A stretch of 64,000 bases of DNA from JBFGCA01 sp041567315 (GTDB taxonomy: Bacteria; Acidobacteriota; Thermoanaerobaculia; Multivoradales; JAHEKO01), in assembly GCA_041567315.1 (NCBI GenBank), contig JBFGCA010000009.1:3085-67084 (forward strand), read 5' to 3'. Below are positions 20,020-30,118 of this stretch, in pieces. Below the pieces are notes generated by a model, which worked only from the letters and a program-made list of their open reading frames with translations, was not told where the DNA came from and did not search any database. The translations under genes and the position numbers were made by a program. Positions within the stretch are counted from its first letter, which is position 1; every line of letters starts with the position of its first letter.

Positions 20020-22138
20020 ACCGGAGCTGGCCGGTCACCTTGCGGTCCAGCAGGTCGCCGAAGACGTGCTGCTGGATCTCCTCGTCGAAGACGTTCTGGC
20101 CGATCAGCGACAGGGTGACCCGCTCGTCGGCCAGCCGCACCCCCAGCGACAGGTTGACCTGGGTGTAGGCGTCGGTCGGGCCCCAGAAGGTCGGCCCGAA
20201 GATGTCGGTCCAGAACGCCTCGTCGGCGTAGTTGACGTTGCCGCTGGCGAAGAACCGCGGCCCGTTGTAGGCCGCCCCGACGTTGGCGCGGTGCTCGGGC
20301 GGGGTGTTGATGGCGTCGCGGACGGTGCCGTTGGGCAGCGTCTCCCGGTCGATGCCGGTGGCTGTCGGCTCGTCCTGGTAGGAGTAGTTGAAAAAGAACG
20401 ACCACCCGGGCGACGGCTGGTAGTTGAGCGACAGCTCCACCCCCTGGTCCTCGATCTCGCCGATGTTGCGATAGTTGAACTGGAGCGGGAACAGGCCGGC
20501 GAAGCCGAACGGCGGCGGCACGTCGAGCAGGAACGGCGGGAACGGCCAGCCCGGCGGCGGGAAGGCCGAGCTGTAGGCCAGCGACTGGAAGAAGTCGGTC
20601 GAGTCGGTGGTCTTGTTGCGATACACCGACAGGGTGAAGGTGGTGGGTCCGAAGGTCCCCACGTAGCCCACCTCGTAGGCGTCCAGCCGCTCCTCCTGGA
20701 GACGCGAGTTGCCCACCGCCTGGGAGGGCAGAATGAGCACCGTTGGGGTGGTCGTGAACGGCGGGATCGGGGGCAGCACCACCAGGTTGACGATGGTCAC
20801 GTCGAGGAAGTTGTTGATCATCGACGGCGCCCGGAAGGCGCGGTTGTACGACACCCGGAAGGTGTGGTTGGGCTTGGGCGAGAACAGCAGGCTGGTGCGC
20901 GGCGAGACCACCGTGCCGATGGGGTCGATGTCGTCCCAGCGGCCACCGATCAGCCAGCGCACCTTGTCGCCCAGCAGGATCTCGTCCTGGATGAAAAAGC
21001 CGTACTCTTCGCGCTTGTCGCCGGCCGGGGCGATGGACAGGTCGAAGTCGTTGCGGCGGGCGGTGGCGCCCCAGGTCAGGACGTTGCGCTCGCCGAGCAC
21101 CCGGGTGTCGCTGAAGTCGAGGTTGTAGGTCTCGCTCTGGAACTGGAAGGCGATCGGCCGCCCGGTGGCGTCGCGGGCCAGCAGGTTGGTGGCCTCGCCG
21201 TCGAGGACGTTGACGAAGAAGCTGAAGCGGGTGGCGCGCCGGGTCCAGTCGGCCTTGACGTAGCTCATCAGCGACCCGCGATCGATGTCGAAGGGGCCGA
21301 TGCCGGAGTGGATGATGCCCTCGGTGGAGGCGTAGCCGCCGGCGAACGACCAGGTGGTGTCGTCGCTCTGGTCGTAGTCGAAGCGCAGGTTGAGCTTGGG
21401 CTGGTCGGTCCCCTGATTGACGAAGTCGGGATAGGGAGTGCCGTTGGGGTTGGTGGGGCCGACGCTGCCCGGGATGATGCCGGTCGGCCGGTCGTAGGGC
21501 TCCTGCTCGAAATAGGAGGCGGCGAGCTTGTAGCCCAGCTTGCCGCTGACCCCGGCGTGGGTGACGCTGCCGTAGGCGGTGCCGAAGTTGCCCGCCCCGA
21601 GCGTGACGCTGGTGCCCCGCATCTCCTTGGGCGGCTTGGTGATCAGGTTGATCACCCCGCTCATCGCGTTGGCGCCCCACACCGCGCTGCCGGGGCCGCG
21701 CACCACCTCGATCTGTTTGATCTCCTGCGGATCGAGCGGCACGAAGTCCCACATCACGAAGCCGAAGAAGTCCAGATAGAGCGTCCGGTTGTCCATCAAC
21801 ACCAGCTGGCTGGTGGCCAGGCTGTTGGTGGCGGCGCGGCCGGTGATCTGGATGTCGCGGGCGCTCATCTGCGAGACGTTGAGCCCCGGCACGTTGCGCA
21901 GGTAGTCGCCGTAGTCGTCGGCCGGGATCTGCTCGATCTGCTCGGCGGTCAGCACGGTGATCGCCGCCGGCACCTCGTGGACCGGCTGCTCGGTGCGGCT
22001 GGCGGTGACCACCAGCACCTCCTCCACCTTCTCCAAGTCGCCGGCGGGCTCGGCGGCGGCCGCCGGGGCCTCCTGGGCGGGCAGCGCTGGCGGCAGCAGG
22101 ATCGACATCAGGCCGAGCAGTTTGGCAATCCGACTCAT
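20009..22138 (-). CDS. TonB-dependent outer-membrane receptor
   Basis: A 709-residue receptor. ATG 22138 has AAAGGAGT at good spacing; a frame continues upstream to 22249 without support. A signal peptide (LLGLMSILLPPALPAQ) is followed by a TonB-box-like EVLVVTASR, a plug domain (YGDYLRNVPGLNV, IEVVRGPGSAVWGANAMSGV) and a barrel with many aromatic strands ending QLRFRF. It is a full-length receptor of the cobalamin/siderophore or colicin I receptor kind. The ligand cannot be told from sequence, and there is no nearby uptake operon or TonB-ExbBD gene. Confidence 0.93.
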   Translation of the reverse strand: MSRIAKLLGLMSILLPPALPAQEAPAAAAEPAGDLEKVEEVLVVTASRTEQPVHEVPAAITVLTAEQIEQIPADDYGDYLRNVPGLNVSQMSARDIQITGRAATNSLATSQLVLMDNRTLYLDFFGFVMWDFVPLDPQEIKQIEVVRGPGSAVWGANAMSGVINLITKPPKEMRGTSVTLGAGNFGTAYGSVTHAGVSGKLGYKLAASYFEQEPYDRPTGIIPGSVGPTNPNGTPYPDFVNQGTDQPKLNLRFDYDQSDDTTWSFAGGYASTEGIIHSGIGPFDIDRGSLMSYVKADWTRRATRFSFFVNVLDGEATNLLARDATGRPIAFQFQSETYNLDFSDTRVLGERNVLTWGATARRNDFDLSIAPAGDKREEYGFFIQDEILLGDKVRWLIGGRWDDIDPIGTVVSPRTSLLFSPKPNHTFRVSYNRAFRAPSMINNFLDVTIVNLVVLPPIPPFTTTPTVLILPSQAVGNSRLQEERLDAYEVGYVGTFGPTTFTLSVYRNKTTDSTDFFQSLAYSSAFPPPGWPFPPFLLDVPPPFGFAGLFPLQFNYRNIGEIEDQGVELSLNYQPSPGWSFFFNYSYQDEPTATGIDRETLPNGTVRDAINTPPEHRANVGAAYNGPRFFASGNVNYADEAFWTDIFGPTFWGPTDAYTQVNLSLGVRLADERVTLSLIGQNVFDEEIQQHVFGDLLDRKVTGQLRFRF

Positions 22139-22256
22139 GATGACTCCTTTCCCCGCAGGGTAGGCCTGCCCGGTCTTCGGCGGACGGCCTCGAGATTGCG
22201 TTCTGGCGAATGCGCTAGGGATGGTACCGCGGGCCGTGTCCGGCGACAAGCGGCTC

Positions 22257-22619
22257 CTACTCCTCCCTGGCGGCGAGGTCCTCGCACAGCCTCGCCACCG
22301 CCTGGAGCTTCTCCAGCTGACCGAGCCGGAACCCGGCGTGGAGAGTGACTGCCAGCACCCCCAGGGTGAACACGGTCTCCACCGACGCCGCCCACGGCAG
22401 GAACGGCGCTCCGTGGTCGCGTGCCAAGAACAGCACGGCGACCGCCATCAGGTCGACGCCCACCACCAGCACGGCCCGCCGCCGCGCCCGGGCCAGCGCC
22501 TCCAGCTCCGTGGCCCCGGTGAGGCCGTCCCCCTCGTCCTGCTGGCCCCGCTCACCGGGCCGCCGCAGCCCCGCCACGTCTTCGGCCAGCATCGCCAGCA
22601 CCGCTCGTGTGCGCCACAT
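22257..22619 (-). CDS. Small two-helix membrane protein
   Basis: A 120-residue protein with two hydrophobic helices: AVLVVGVDLMAVAVLFLA and VETVFTLGVLAVTLHAGF. Both ends are charged and helical; the C-terminus, LEKLQAVARLCEDLAAREE, looks like a coiled coil. I start it at ATG 22619 because GGAGGAGG lies about ten bases upstream. The family is not recognised. It is 118 bases upstream of the TonB receptor gene on the same strand. Confidence 0.55.
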   Translation of the reverse strand: MWRTRAVLAMLAEDVAGLRRPGERGQQDEGDGLTGATELEALARARRRAVLVVGVDLMAVAVLFLARDHGAPFLPWAASVETVFTLGVLAVTLHAGFRLGQLEKLQAVARLCEDLAAREE

Positions 22620-22952
22620 TGCCGGGAGCCTCCTCCGTCTCGGAATCACCGGAGTCTGTCACGACTGTGATGACGACCAAGGTTGCCGGAGCTGTGGCGA
22701 GAGCCGACCGCTGCGAGGCACGCCAGGGGACGCGACGGGCCTGTCTAGACTTCTTGGGGGAGGCCCGTCGCTCCGTCCGCCTCGCGCTGGACGGCCTTGG
22801 CCTTCGGCGGGATGCGCAAGCGCTCGTCTCCAGGCCCCTGTCGCACCCCGCTGCGGCTGGCTCCTGCACGGCCGTGCCGGCTGAACCCGACCTACCCAGC
22901 TCTGCCTTCTCTTGCGGCGCTAGGAACCTGTTGGGGTTGTTAGGCTCAGGAG
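22620..22952. other. Gene-free stretch, 333 bases
   Basis: This lies between the divergent small membrane protein and M23 peptidase genes. Open frames exist on both strands but read as Arg/Ser/Cys-rich nonsense and match nothing I know. GC appears somewhat lower than in the flanking genes. CAGGAG just before 22953 is the ribosome binding site of the peptidase gene. I see no terminator, repeat or clear promoter. Confidence 0.5.
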
Positions 22953-23780
22953 ATGCAAATCGTTTCAGGTCCCGCAGTTGTTGTTGCCGCGCTGGGCTTG
23001 GGTCTGATGGCTACGACCATTGGCTGGGCGGGTGAGCTGGTGGAAGTGCCGCCCGGGGCGGTGGTGCGGTGGCCGGGGGAGGGGGTCGAGCGGTGCGGGA
23101 TGCTGGGCCGCAAGTGGGCGCCGCTCGAGGACGGCTGCTGGTACCCGATCGACCTGCTGACTGCGGCCGGCGAGCTGTCGCTGGCGCGCTGGCGGGAGGG
23201 CACGCTCGAAGAGCGGCGGGTGCGGGTCGCCGACTACCCCTACGAAGTCCAGCACCTGACGGTCGACGACAGCCAGGTGGACCTCTCGGCCGAGGACCTG
23301 GCGCGGGTGCGGAGCGAGCAGCAGCGGGTGGGGGCGCTGTGGGGCCTCGACACGCCGCGCGCCTTCCGGCTGCCGCTGCTGGCGCCGCTCGAGGCGTTGC
23401 CGGCGGGTGGCCGCTTCGGCGCCCGGCGCTTCTTCAACCGCCAGCCGCGGAGCCCACACTCGGGCGCCGACTACGCGGCGCCGGAGGGCACGCCGGTGCG
23501 GGCGGTGGCGGCCGGGCGGGTGGCGCTGGCCGACGACCTGTTCTTCTCGGGCCGGAGCGTGTTCGTGGACCACGGCGACGGGCTGGTGAGCATGTACTTC
23601 CACTTGAACAAGATGGCGGTGGAGGAGGGTGACCGGCTCGAGAGGGGGGCGCTGGTGGGGTGGGTCGGTCAGACTGGCCGGGCCACGGGCCCCCACCTCC
23701 ACTTCGGGCTCCGCTGGCGCCGTGCCCGGATCGATCCCGCCCTGATGCTGGCGCCCGAGGCGGCGCCGGAGGTGCGTTAG
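22953..23780 (+). CDS. M23 family metallopeptidase (LytM-type)
   Basis: A 275-residue exported endopeptidase. A signal peptide (to about residue 27, TIGWAGE) precedes a beta-rich N-terminal domain, then the LytM domain. The zinc ligands are seen in HSGADYAAPEGTPV (HxxxD near 169-173) and HLHFGLRW (HxH near 248-250), with the intervening VFVDHGDGLVSMYFHL strand. It is therefore probably active and cuts peptidoglycan cross-links or activates amidases. CAGGAG directly precedes the ATG. Confidence 0.92.
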   Translation: MQIVSGPAVVVAALGLGLMATTIGWAGELVEVPPGAVVRWPGEGVERCGMLGRKWAPLEDGCWYPIDLLTAAGELSLARWREGTLEERRVRVADYPYEVQHLTVDDSQVDLSAEDLARVRSEQQRVGALWGLDTPRAFRLPLLAPLEALPAGGRFGARRFFNRQPRSPHSGADYAAPEGTPVRAVAAGRVALADDLFFSGRSVFVDHGDGLVSMYFHLNKMAVEEGDRLERGALVGWVGQTGRATGPHLHFGLRWRRARIDPALMLAPEAAPEVR

Positions 23781-23828
23781 CCGAAGGCCACCACTGGCGG
23801 TGGGTAACCGCGCCGTCGAAGCTGCTGC

Positions 23829-25766
23829 TCAGGAGGGCGAAGGCCCGCTCGGAGAGGCCCCCTCCGGGGCGCCGTCCGCGGGGTCCGCGTCCGCGGCTGG
23901 CCGCCACCCGCGCTTGGTCAGCCAGGCGTTGGCCTCGTCGCGCTGCCGCTCGAAGATCGCCAGGTGCCAGACGTCGCCGGGCTTTGGCGCCAGCGTCTCG
24001 TCCACCGGCAGCATGCGCTCCCGGCGCTCGACGGCGAGCGGCAGGTAGATTTCCGCGGAGCTGGTGAGGGCCTCGGGGCCGGTGGTCTGCTGCTCGCCCC
24101 CGGGGGGCTCGGTGCTCGCCTCGGAAGGCAGCCAGCGCTCGATCCGGGCGGTGCCGTTCTCGAGCCGCACCGCCCACTGCTCGAGGTTGCGCGGCTCGGC
24201 GAAGAGGATCCGGGCTCCGGCCTCGGTGACCATCGAAGGCGTGACGCTGAGGTGGCCGCGGCGCAGGGCAACCCAGGCGCGCGCGGCCTTGAACTCGCCG
24301 CGGGCGCGCCGCGCGAAGGCCAGGTTGAGGCCGTCGTTGGGGGTCAGCGCCAGGCAGCCGGTGCGCCCGTCGAGCTCGGCCCGGGTGAGCAGCCGCTCGG
24401 TGAGGCCGTTGCCGAAAATGACCCGGAACCCGGCCTCCTCGGCCTCGCGGCTGTGGTCGGCGTTGGATTCGAGGAACAGCACCTCGCGACCGTCCTGGCG
24501 CAGCAGCTGCCCGACCGCCAGCGCCAGCCGGTCGGCGCCCAATATCACGTAGCCGGCGTCGCTGGCCCGCCGCAGACCGAGCAGCCGGGCCACCGGCCCG
24601 CCGGAGAGGCCCTGGATCAGGACGGTGGCGGCGATCACCAGGAAGACCAGGGCGCGCAGCTCGCTGCCGCCGGCGATACCGGCCTGCTCGAGCGTCTGTG
24701 CGAACAGCGAGGACACCGCGGCGGCGACGATGCCACGCGGTGCGAGCCAGGCGAGGAACGCCCGCTCGCGGGTCTCCAGCCGGGTGCCGGCGGTCGAGAC
24801 CAGCACGTTGAGGGGCCGCACCACCAGCATCAGGGCGGCCACCGTCGCCACCCCGCCCCAGCCCAGGCCACGCACCTCGGCCAGCCGCACGTCGGCCGCC
24901 AGCAGGACGAAGAGCATGCCGATGAAGAGGACGGTCAGTTGCTCTTTGAACTCCTTGAGGTCGCTCAGCGCGCGGCTGCGGAAGTTACCCACGACCATCC
25001 CCGCCGCGGTCACTGCCACGATGCCGCTCTCGTGGATCGCGGCGTTGCTGACCTGGAAGACGGCGAGCACCAGCGACAGGGTGAAGACGTTCTCCAACCC
25101 CTCCGGCACCACCCCCTCGAAGCGCAGCAGGAAGGCAATCAGCAGCCCGGCCGCCGCGCCGATGGCGGCACCCAGCCCCAGCCGGAGCAGCAGGTCGAAG
25201 GCGCCGTGGGCCAGCGAGTCACCGCCCGGCGCCAGCACCACCTCGAGCGCCACGACTGCGACGATGGCCCCGATGGCGTCGACCAGCACGCCTTCGGCCT
25301 CGAGCACGGTGGCGACGTTGTGCCGGACCTTGAGGCGGCGCAGGAGCGGGTTGATGACCGTAGGACCGGTGACGATGACCAGCGAGCCGAACAGCACCGC
25401 CCGGGTCCAGTCCCACTCGAGCAACAGCCGGGCCGCCAGCGCGCCGCCCGCCCAGGTGACGAGCGCGCCCAGGGTGACCAGGCGCTGGATGCTGCGAGCC
25501 TCGCGTCGCAGCCGGTCGAAGTCGAGGTTGAGCCCGCCCTCGAAGAGGATCACCGCGACCGCGAAGGCGACCAGCACCTGGAGCGCCGGCCCCAGGCTAT
25601 CCGGCTGGACCACCCCCAGCAGGTCGGGTCCCAGCACCACGCCGGCCCCCAGCAACAGCACGATGCCGGGCAGCCGCAGGTGCCGGGCCGCCGCCTGGGC
25701 CAGCATGCCGACGGCGAGGGCCAGGCCGAGGGTCAGGGCGGGGTCGCTGAAAACGTTGGACTCCAC
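23829..25766 (-). CDS. Cation/proton antiporter with TrkA-N type C-terminal domain
   Basis: A 645-residue CPA1-type Na+(K+)/H+ antiporter. About twelve membrane helices fill residues 1-400, with the conserved LFEGGLNLDF, VTGPTVINPLL and GVLVDAIGAIVAV segments; the last carries the acidic residue needed for cation exchange. A nucleotide-binding TrkA-N-like domain follows (YVILGADRLALAVGQLL, FLESNADHSREAEEAGFRVI), then an acidic low-complexity tail. I use GTG 25766 with AGAAGGA upstream; an open frame extends much further only because it runs antisense-free through the M16 gene in another frame. It follows the M16 gene by 80 bases on the same strand. Confidence 0.9.
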   Translation of the reverse strand: MESNVFSDPALTLGLALAVGMLAQAAARHLRLPGIVLLLGAGVVLGPDLLGVVQPDSLGPALQVLVAFAVAVILFEGGLNLDFDRLRREARSIQRLVTLGALVTWAGGALAARLLLEWDWTRAVLFGSLVIVTGPTVINPLLRRLKVRHNVATVLEAEGVLVDAIGAIVAVVALEVVLAPGGDSLAHGAFDLLLRLGLGAAIGAAAGLLIAFLLRFEGVVPEGLENVFTLSLVLAVFQVSNAAIHESGIVAVTAAGMVVGNFRSRALSDLKEFKEQLTVLFIGMLFVLLAADVRLAEVRGLGWGGVATVAALMLVVRPLNVLVSTAGTRLETRERAFLAWLAPRGIVAAAVSSLFAQTLEQAGIAGGSELRALVFLVIAATVLIQGLSGGPVARLLGLRRASDAGYVILGADRLALAVGQLLRQDGREVLFLESNADHSREAEEAGFRVIFGNGLTERLLTRAELDGRTGCLALTPNDGLNLAFARRARGEFKAARAWVALRRGHLSVTPSMVTEAGARILFAEPRNLEQWAVRLENGTARIERWLPSEASTEPPGGEQQTTGPEALTSSAEIYLPLAVERRERMLPVDETLAPKPGDVWHLAIFERQRDEANAWLTKRGWRPAADADPADGAPEGASPSGPSPS

Positions 25767-25846
25767 GGGCTTCCTTCTACCACGCAGCGATCTGGCCGCG
25801 CGCTCGCCACCCGGCTTTGCCCGGTCCTCCGGCGGTAGGCGCTGAG

Positions 25847-28825
25847 CTACCGCATCCGCAGCAAGCCGTTCGATTTCACGGCGGCTCCCGCCGTTGCCGA
25901 GCCGGACCCGCTGCCGGTGGCGCCGGAGCCCGACTCGCCCTCCGGGTAGAGCACCCCGACGACGTAGTCCGCCGGGTCCAGGAAGCGCCGCGCCGAGTCG
26001 GCGAGCCGGTCCGGGGTCACCCGCGCCAGCAAAGCGTCGAAGTCGAGGACCAGCCGCGGGTCCCAGCCGTGGTCGTAGTAGGTCTCGAGGACGGCGAGCC
26101 AGAACGGGTTCTCGCGCAGGTCGGTCTCGCGCTCGCGGAGCTGGATCTCGCGCACCTTCTCGGCGTAGCCGGCGTCGAGCTCGCCGGCGCGCGCGGCGGC
26201 GAGCTCCCGCCAGACGGCGGCGAGCAGCGGCTCCACGTTCTCGGGCGCGCAGCCGAAGCTGATGGTCAGGGTGTAGCGCTCGTGCGGCCTGGCGGAGAGC
26301 ACGCCCCGCACCCCGACCCCGTAGGTCGCGCCCAGATCCTCGCGCAGCACCTCGCGGAGCCGGATGCGCAGCGCGTCGGCCAGCGAGCGCAGGTCGTGGT
26401 AGTTCTCGCGGCTCCATTCGGCGGGGCCCTCGAAAACCAGCTGCACCAGGCTCTTGGGCTCGAGACCCCGGCGCACCTCGACCTCGACCACTCCCTCGGG
26501 CGCCTCGACGCCGACGTCGCGCCAGGTCTCCTCGCGGCCGGTGGCCGGCAGACCACCGAGATAGGTCTCGACCAGCGGCCGGATCGCCGCGGGGTCGAAG
26601 TTGCCCACCAGCAGGAAGGTGAAGTCGCCGGCGTCGGCGAAGCGCTCCTTGTAGAACCGCAGGGCGGCCTCGAGCTCCACCTCGGCGAGCAGCTCGACCG
26701 AGGGCGGCCGCCGCCGGGGATGGTTCCGGCTCAGCACCCGCGTCATCTCGTCGGCGAAGGCCGCCTCGGGCCGCGACTGCCGGTTCTCGAGGAACGAGCG
26801 CGTCCGTGCCTGGAAGGCCGCAAAGGCCTCCGGGTCGCGGCGCGGCGCGGTGAAGGAGAGGTAGACCAGCTGCAGCATGGTCTCGAGGTCGCGCGGCGAG
26901 GCGCGGCCGCGGAGACCCTCCTCGAGCTCGTCGACGTAGGGCCTGACCTCGACCACCTTGCCGGCCAGCAGCTTTTCGAGCGCCACGCGGTCGAGCTCGC
27001 CGAGGCCGCCCTCGGCGGCCACGGTGTCGGCGAAGAGCGCCGAGGCGTGCTCGTCGTCCGCGGCCAGCGAGTGGCCGCCCGGGCTGAAGCCGGCCAGCAG
27101 CACCTCGTCGTTCTGGAAGTCGGTGGGCTTGAGCACCACCCGGACGCCGTTGGCGAGCCGCCACTCGGTGATCCCCACCTCGGGGATGGCGCTCTCGGCC
27201 ACCACCGGGCCGGGCGCCGGCGGCGCCGCCAGCAGCGGCGCCTCGGCGATGCGGTCGACGTAGGGTTCGACCGGCCGCTCCTCGACCTCTTCGAACAGCG
27301 CCGCCAGCCGCGCCTCGGACGGCAGGGGCGAAGCGGCGTTCTCCGGGCCGCTGACCAGCACCACCCGGTTGGACTCGCTGATCCATTGCGCCGCCAGCCG
27401 GTTGAGCTCCTCGAGACCGATGGTCGGCAGCAGCTCGCGGACCAGGGCCAGCTCGCGCTCGATCCCCGGCAGCGGCTCCTCGTCGAGGAAGTTGCGCAGG
27501 TACTCGGCGGCCAGCATGCCCGAGTCCAGCTTGTCGCGCTCGGCCCAGGCCTGTTCGTAGCGCCGCAGCAGCTCGGCCTTCATCCGCTCCAGCTCGCCGG
27601 CGGTGAAGCCGTGGCGGTCGACCCGCTCGACCTCGGTGAGCAGCGCCTCGAGACCGCGCTCGACGCCACCCTCCTCGACCTGCGCCGCCTGCAGGTAGAC
27701 GTCGCGGGTGCGGACGAAGCCGGCCGAGGTGGAGATGGCGAACACGAACGGCGGCTCGGGCCGGCGCCGGACCTCGTCGAGGCGCTGGTTGACCATCCCG
27801 TGGTAGAGCTGCTCGAGGAGCTGGCGCCGGTAGTCCCGCACCCGCCCCTGGGGCCGCCTCTCGAGCTTGTAGTAGACGCCCACCCGGGTCTGCGCCGCCT
27901 CCGGATCGGTGATCAGGGCGTAGAGGGTCTCCTCGTGTTCGGGCACCGGGTAGGAGCGGCGCGGGCGCGGCTCCGCCGGGTTGACCAGCGGTGCGAAGTA
28001 CCGACGGATGAGACCGGTGATCGCGTCCGGGTCGAAGTCGCCCACCGCCACCAGCGCCATCAGCTCGGGCCGGTACCAGGCCCGGTAGAAGCGGCGGAGC
28101 GCCTCGTGGGGAGCGCTCCGCAGGATCTCGACGTCGCCGATCGGCAGCCGCTCGGCGTAGCGCGAGCCCTGGAAGAGCACCGGGAACTGGCGGTCGCGGA
28201 TGCGGGCGTCGGCGCCGCGCCCGAGGCGCCACTCCTCGACGACGACGCCGCGCTCCTTGTCGATCTCCTCGCCCTCGAAGGCGATGCCCTGGGCCCAGTC
28301 CTGGAGGATCTGGAAGGCGCGCTCGAGGGTGTCGGGCTCGTCGGTCGGCACCTTCAGCAGATAGACCGTCTCGTCGAAGCTGGTGAAGGCGTTGACGTCG
28401 GGGCCGAAGCGCATCCCCAGCCGCTCCAGGTAGTCGAGCAGCTCGAGCTTCTCGAAGTTGCGGGTGCCGTTGAAGGCCATGTGCTCGACGAAGTGGGCCA
28501 GCCCCAGCTGGTCGTCGTCCTCCTGCATCGAGCCGGCGTCGACCGCCAGCCACAGCTCGGCGCGGTTCTGCGGGCGCCGGTTGGCGCGGACGTAGTAGGT
28601 CAGGCCGTTGTCGAGGCGGCCGATGGTGATCGCCGGGTCGGTCGGCAGCGCGGCCTCGAGGTCCGCGACGCCTTCGGGCCCGGGCGTGGCGGCTGCCGCG
28701 GCAGTCGGCGTGGTCTGGGGTACCGGGGTCGGAGCCGCCGGGGGGGTGGTGGGGGTCGGGGAGCCGGCGCAGGCCGCCAGCGTCAGCAGCAGGGCCGCCC
28801 GGAAAAGCGGGAGCAGTCGGTTCAT
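25847..28825 (-). CDS. M16 family zinc peptidase lipoprotein, two tandem domains
   Basis: A 992-residue insulinase/pitrilysin-like protein. The signal ends in the lipobox LAAC near residue 19, so it should be a lipoprotein. A Pro/Thr linker leads to the first M16 unit with the inverted zinc motif HFVEH (near 108-112), AFNGT and the downstream ligand in ERGVVVEEW. The second unit, from about residue 510 (EWRLANGVRVVLKPTDFQND), has no HxxEH and should be the inactive half of the clamshell, as usual in the family. AAAGG precedes the ATG. TATAGT (28894-28889, minus) may be its -10 box. Confidence 0.92.
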   Translation of the reverse strand: MNRLLPLFRAALLLTLAACAGSPTPTTPPAAPTPVPQTTPTAAAAATPGPEGVADLEAALPTDPAITIGRLDNGLTYYVRANRRPQNRAELWLAVDAGSMQEDDDQLGLAHFVEHMAFNGTRNFEKLELLDYLERLGMRFGPDVNAFTSFDETVYLLKVPTDEPDTLERAFQILQDWAQGIAFEGEEIDKERGVVVEEWRLGRGADARIRDRQFPVLFQGSRYAERLPIGDVEILRSAPHEALRRFYRAWYRPELMALVAVGDFDPDAITGLIRRYFAPLVNPAEPRPRRSYPVPEHEETLYALITDPEAAQTRVGVYYKLERRPQGRVRDYRRQLLEQLYHGMVNQRLDEVRRRPEPPFVFAISTSAGFVRTRDVYLQAAQVEEGGVERGLEALLTEVERVDRHGFTAGELERMKAELLRRYEQAWAERDKLDSGMLAAEYLRNFLDEEPLPGIERELALVRELLPTIGLEELNRLAAQWISESNRVVLVSGPENAASPLPSEARLAALFEEVEERPVEPYVDRIAEAPLLAAPPAPGPVVAESAIPEVGITEWRLANGVRVVLKPTDFQNDEVLLAGFSPGGHSLAADDEHASALFADTVAAEGGLGELDRVALEKLLAGKVVEVRPYVDELEEGLRGRASPRDLETMLQLVYLSFTAPRRDPEAFAAFQARTRSFLENRQSRPEAAFADEMTRVLSRNHPRRRPPSVELLAEVELEAALRFYKERFADAGDFTFLLVGNFDPAAIRPLVETYLGGLPATGREETWRDVGVEAPEGVVEVEVRRGLEPKSLVQLVFEGPAEWSRENYHDLRSLADALRIRLREVLREDLGATYGVGVRGVLSARPHERYTLTISFGCAPENVEPLLAAVWRELAAARAGELDAGYAEKVREIQLRERETDLRENPFWLAVLETYYDHGWDPRLVLDFDALLARVTPDRLADSARRFLDPADYVVGVLYPEGESGSGATGSGSGSATAGAAVKSNGLLRMR

Positions 28826-29026
28826 CTGTAGCCTTTCGTGGGGATGATTGCCAGCGCCCTGGTGGGTCGGGGGCGGGCGAAGGGCCGACTATACCGGCGC
28901 CGGCGGCCGGCGTCTGTCATAATGCCCTTCCCCTGAGGTGTGCTCGGGCTCGCCGGACCAGGCGGAAACCCGACGGAAATCCCTTCGTAAGTAGGACCCA
29001 ACTGAGAGTTCGTGGGAGGTGTGCCC

Positions 29027-30118
29027 TTGCCCAGCCGGCCGGCTTTGCGAGTTTCGACAGTTCTGAGCGCGCTCCTGTGGGCGGGCGCCGCCGCCGGACA
29101 GCCGCCGGGCGAGATGCCGCCCACGCCGGTGCGCTACACGGAGGCCCGCAACCACCAGCTACGGCGCTCGGTGGTGCTGACCGGCTCGGTCGAGTCGCGA
29201 CGCAGCAGCGTGGTGGCCTCGGAGGTCGAGGGCCTGGTCGAGCGCCTGGCGGCCCGCGAGGGCGACCGGGTGCGCAAAGGCCAGCCGCTGGTCGAGCTGC
29301 GCCGCCACAACCTGGCGCTGCGGCTGGAGGCGGTGCGCGGGCAGCTCCGGGAGGCGGAGGCACGCCTAGACCTGGCGCGGGCCCGCCTCGGGCGCTCGCG
29401 CGGGCTGTTCGAGGAGCTGATCATCAGCCAGCAGCAGCTCGACGACGCGGTCTCCGAGTCGGAGGCCTGGCAGGGCCGGGTGTCGCAGCTCGAGGCCGAC
29501 GTGGCGCGGCTGGAGGACGATCTCGAGCGCGCCGTGGTGCGGGCGCCCTTTGCCGGCGTGGTGGCCCGCGAGCACGTCGCCCCCGGTGAGTGGCTGGCGG
29601 CCGGCGGCGCGGTCATGGAGCTGGTCGACGTCGGCGATCTGGAGGTCACCGTCGAGGTGCCGGAGAGCCGGTTCGCGGGGGTGGCGGTGGGCGGCCCCGC
29701 GGTGGTGCGGCTGGCAGGGCTCGGCGGCCTCGAGGTCGAGGGCTCGGTGCGGGCCGTGGTGCCGCGCGCCAGCGCCCAGTCGCGCACCTTCCCGGTCAAG
29801 ATCTCGCTGCCCAACCCGGCCGGCAGCATCGGCGTCGGCATGCTGGCCCAGGTGCACCTGCCGGTGGGCGAGCCCGAAGAGGCGGTGATCGTGCCCAAAG
29901 ACGCCGTGGTCAACCAGGGCAACCAGCAGATGGTCTTCGTCATCGGCGAGGACGAGACCGTGCAGCCGATGCCGATCAAGACCGGGACGCCGGCCGGCGC
30001 CTGGATCGCGGTCGAAGGGCCGCTCCAGCCCGGCGCCCGGGTGATCACCCGCGGCAACGAACGGGTCTTTCCCGGCCAGAAGGTGAACGGTCAAGTCGTG
30101 GAGTACGAACTGCCATGA
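29027..30118 (+). CDS. RND efflux periplasmic adaptor (membrane fusion protein)
   Basis: A 363-residue HlyD/AcrA-type adaptor. I propose TTG 29027, six bases after GGAGGT, which gives a clean signal peptide (VSTVLSALLWAGAAAGQ); GTG 29012 is in frame but lies before that site. The barrel-sandwich strand SRRSSVVASEVEGLVERLAA and KGQPLVEL flank a coiled-coil hairpin (LREAEARLDLARARLGRSRG). The lipoyl half then closes with VVRAPFAGVVAREHVAPGEW, followed by beta-barrel and membrane-proximal domains. Its TGA overlaps the ATG of the permease gene. CATAAT at 28918-28923 may be the -10 box. Confidence 0.92.
   Translation: MPSRPALRVSTVLSALLWAGAAAGQPPGEMPPTPVRYTEARNHQLRRSVVLTGSVESRRSSVVASEVEGLVERLAAREGDRVRKGQPLVELRRHNLALRLEAVRGQLREAEARLDLARARLGRSRGLFEELIISQQQLDDAVSESEAWQGRVSQLEADVARLEDDLERAVVRAPFAGVVAREHVAPGEWLAAGGAVMELVDVGDLEVTVEVPESRFAGVAVGGPAVVRLAGLGGLEVEGSVRAVVPRASAQSRTFPVKISLPNPAGSIGVGMLAQVHLPVGEPEEAVIVPKDAVVNQGNQQMVFVIGEDETVQPMPIKTGTPAGAWIAVEGPLQPGARVITRGNERVFPGQKVNGQVVEYELP

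Noticed and set aside
25767..28553. A 5' extension that would make the antiporter a 1574-residue protein
   Set aside because: The extension is out-of-frame shadow sequence of the M16 peptidase gene on the same strand. The antiporter homology begins directly after GTG 25766, which has its own ribosome binding site. The same reasoning applies to the upstream extensions of the RND permease (from 29590), ABC permease (to 63109) and ribonuclease D (from 55324).
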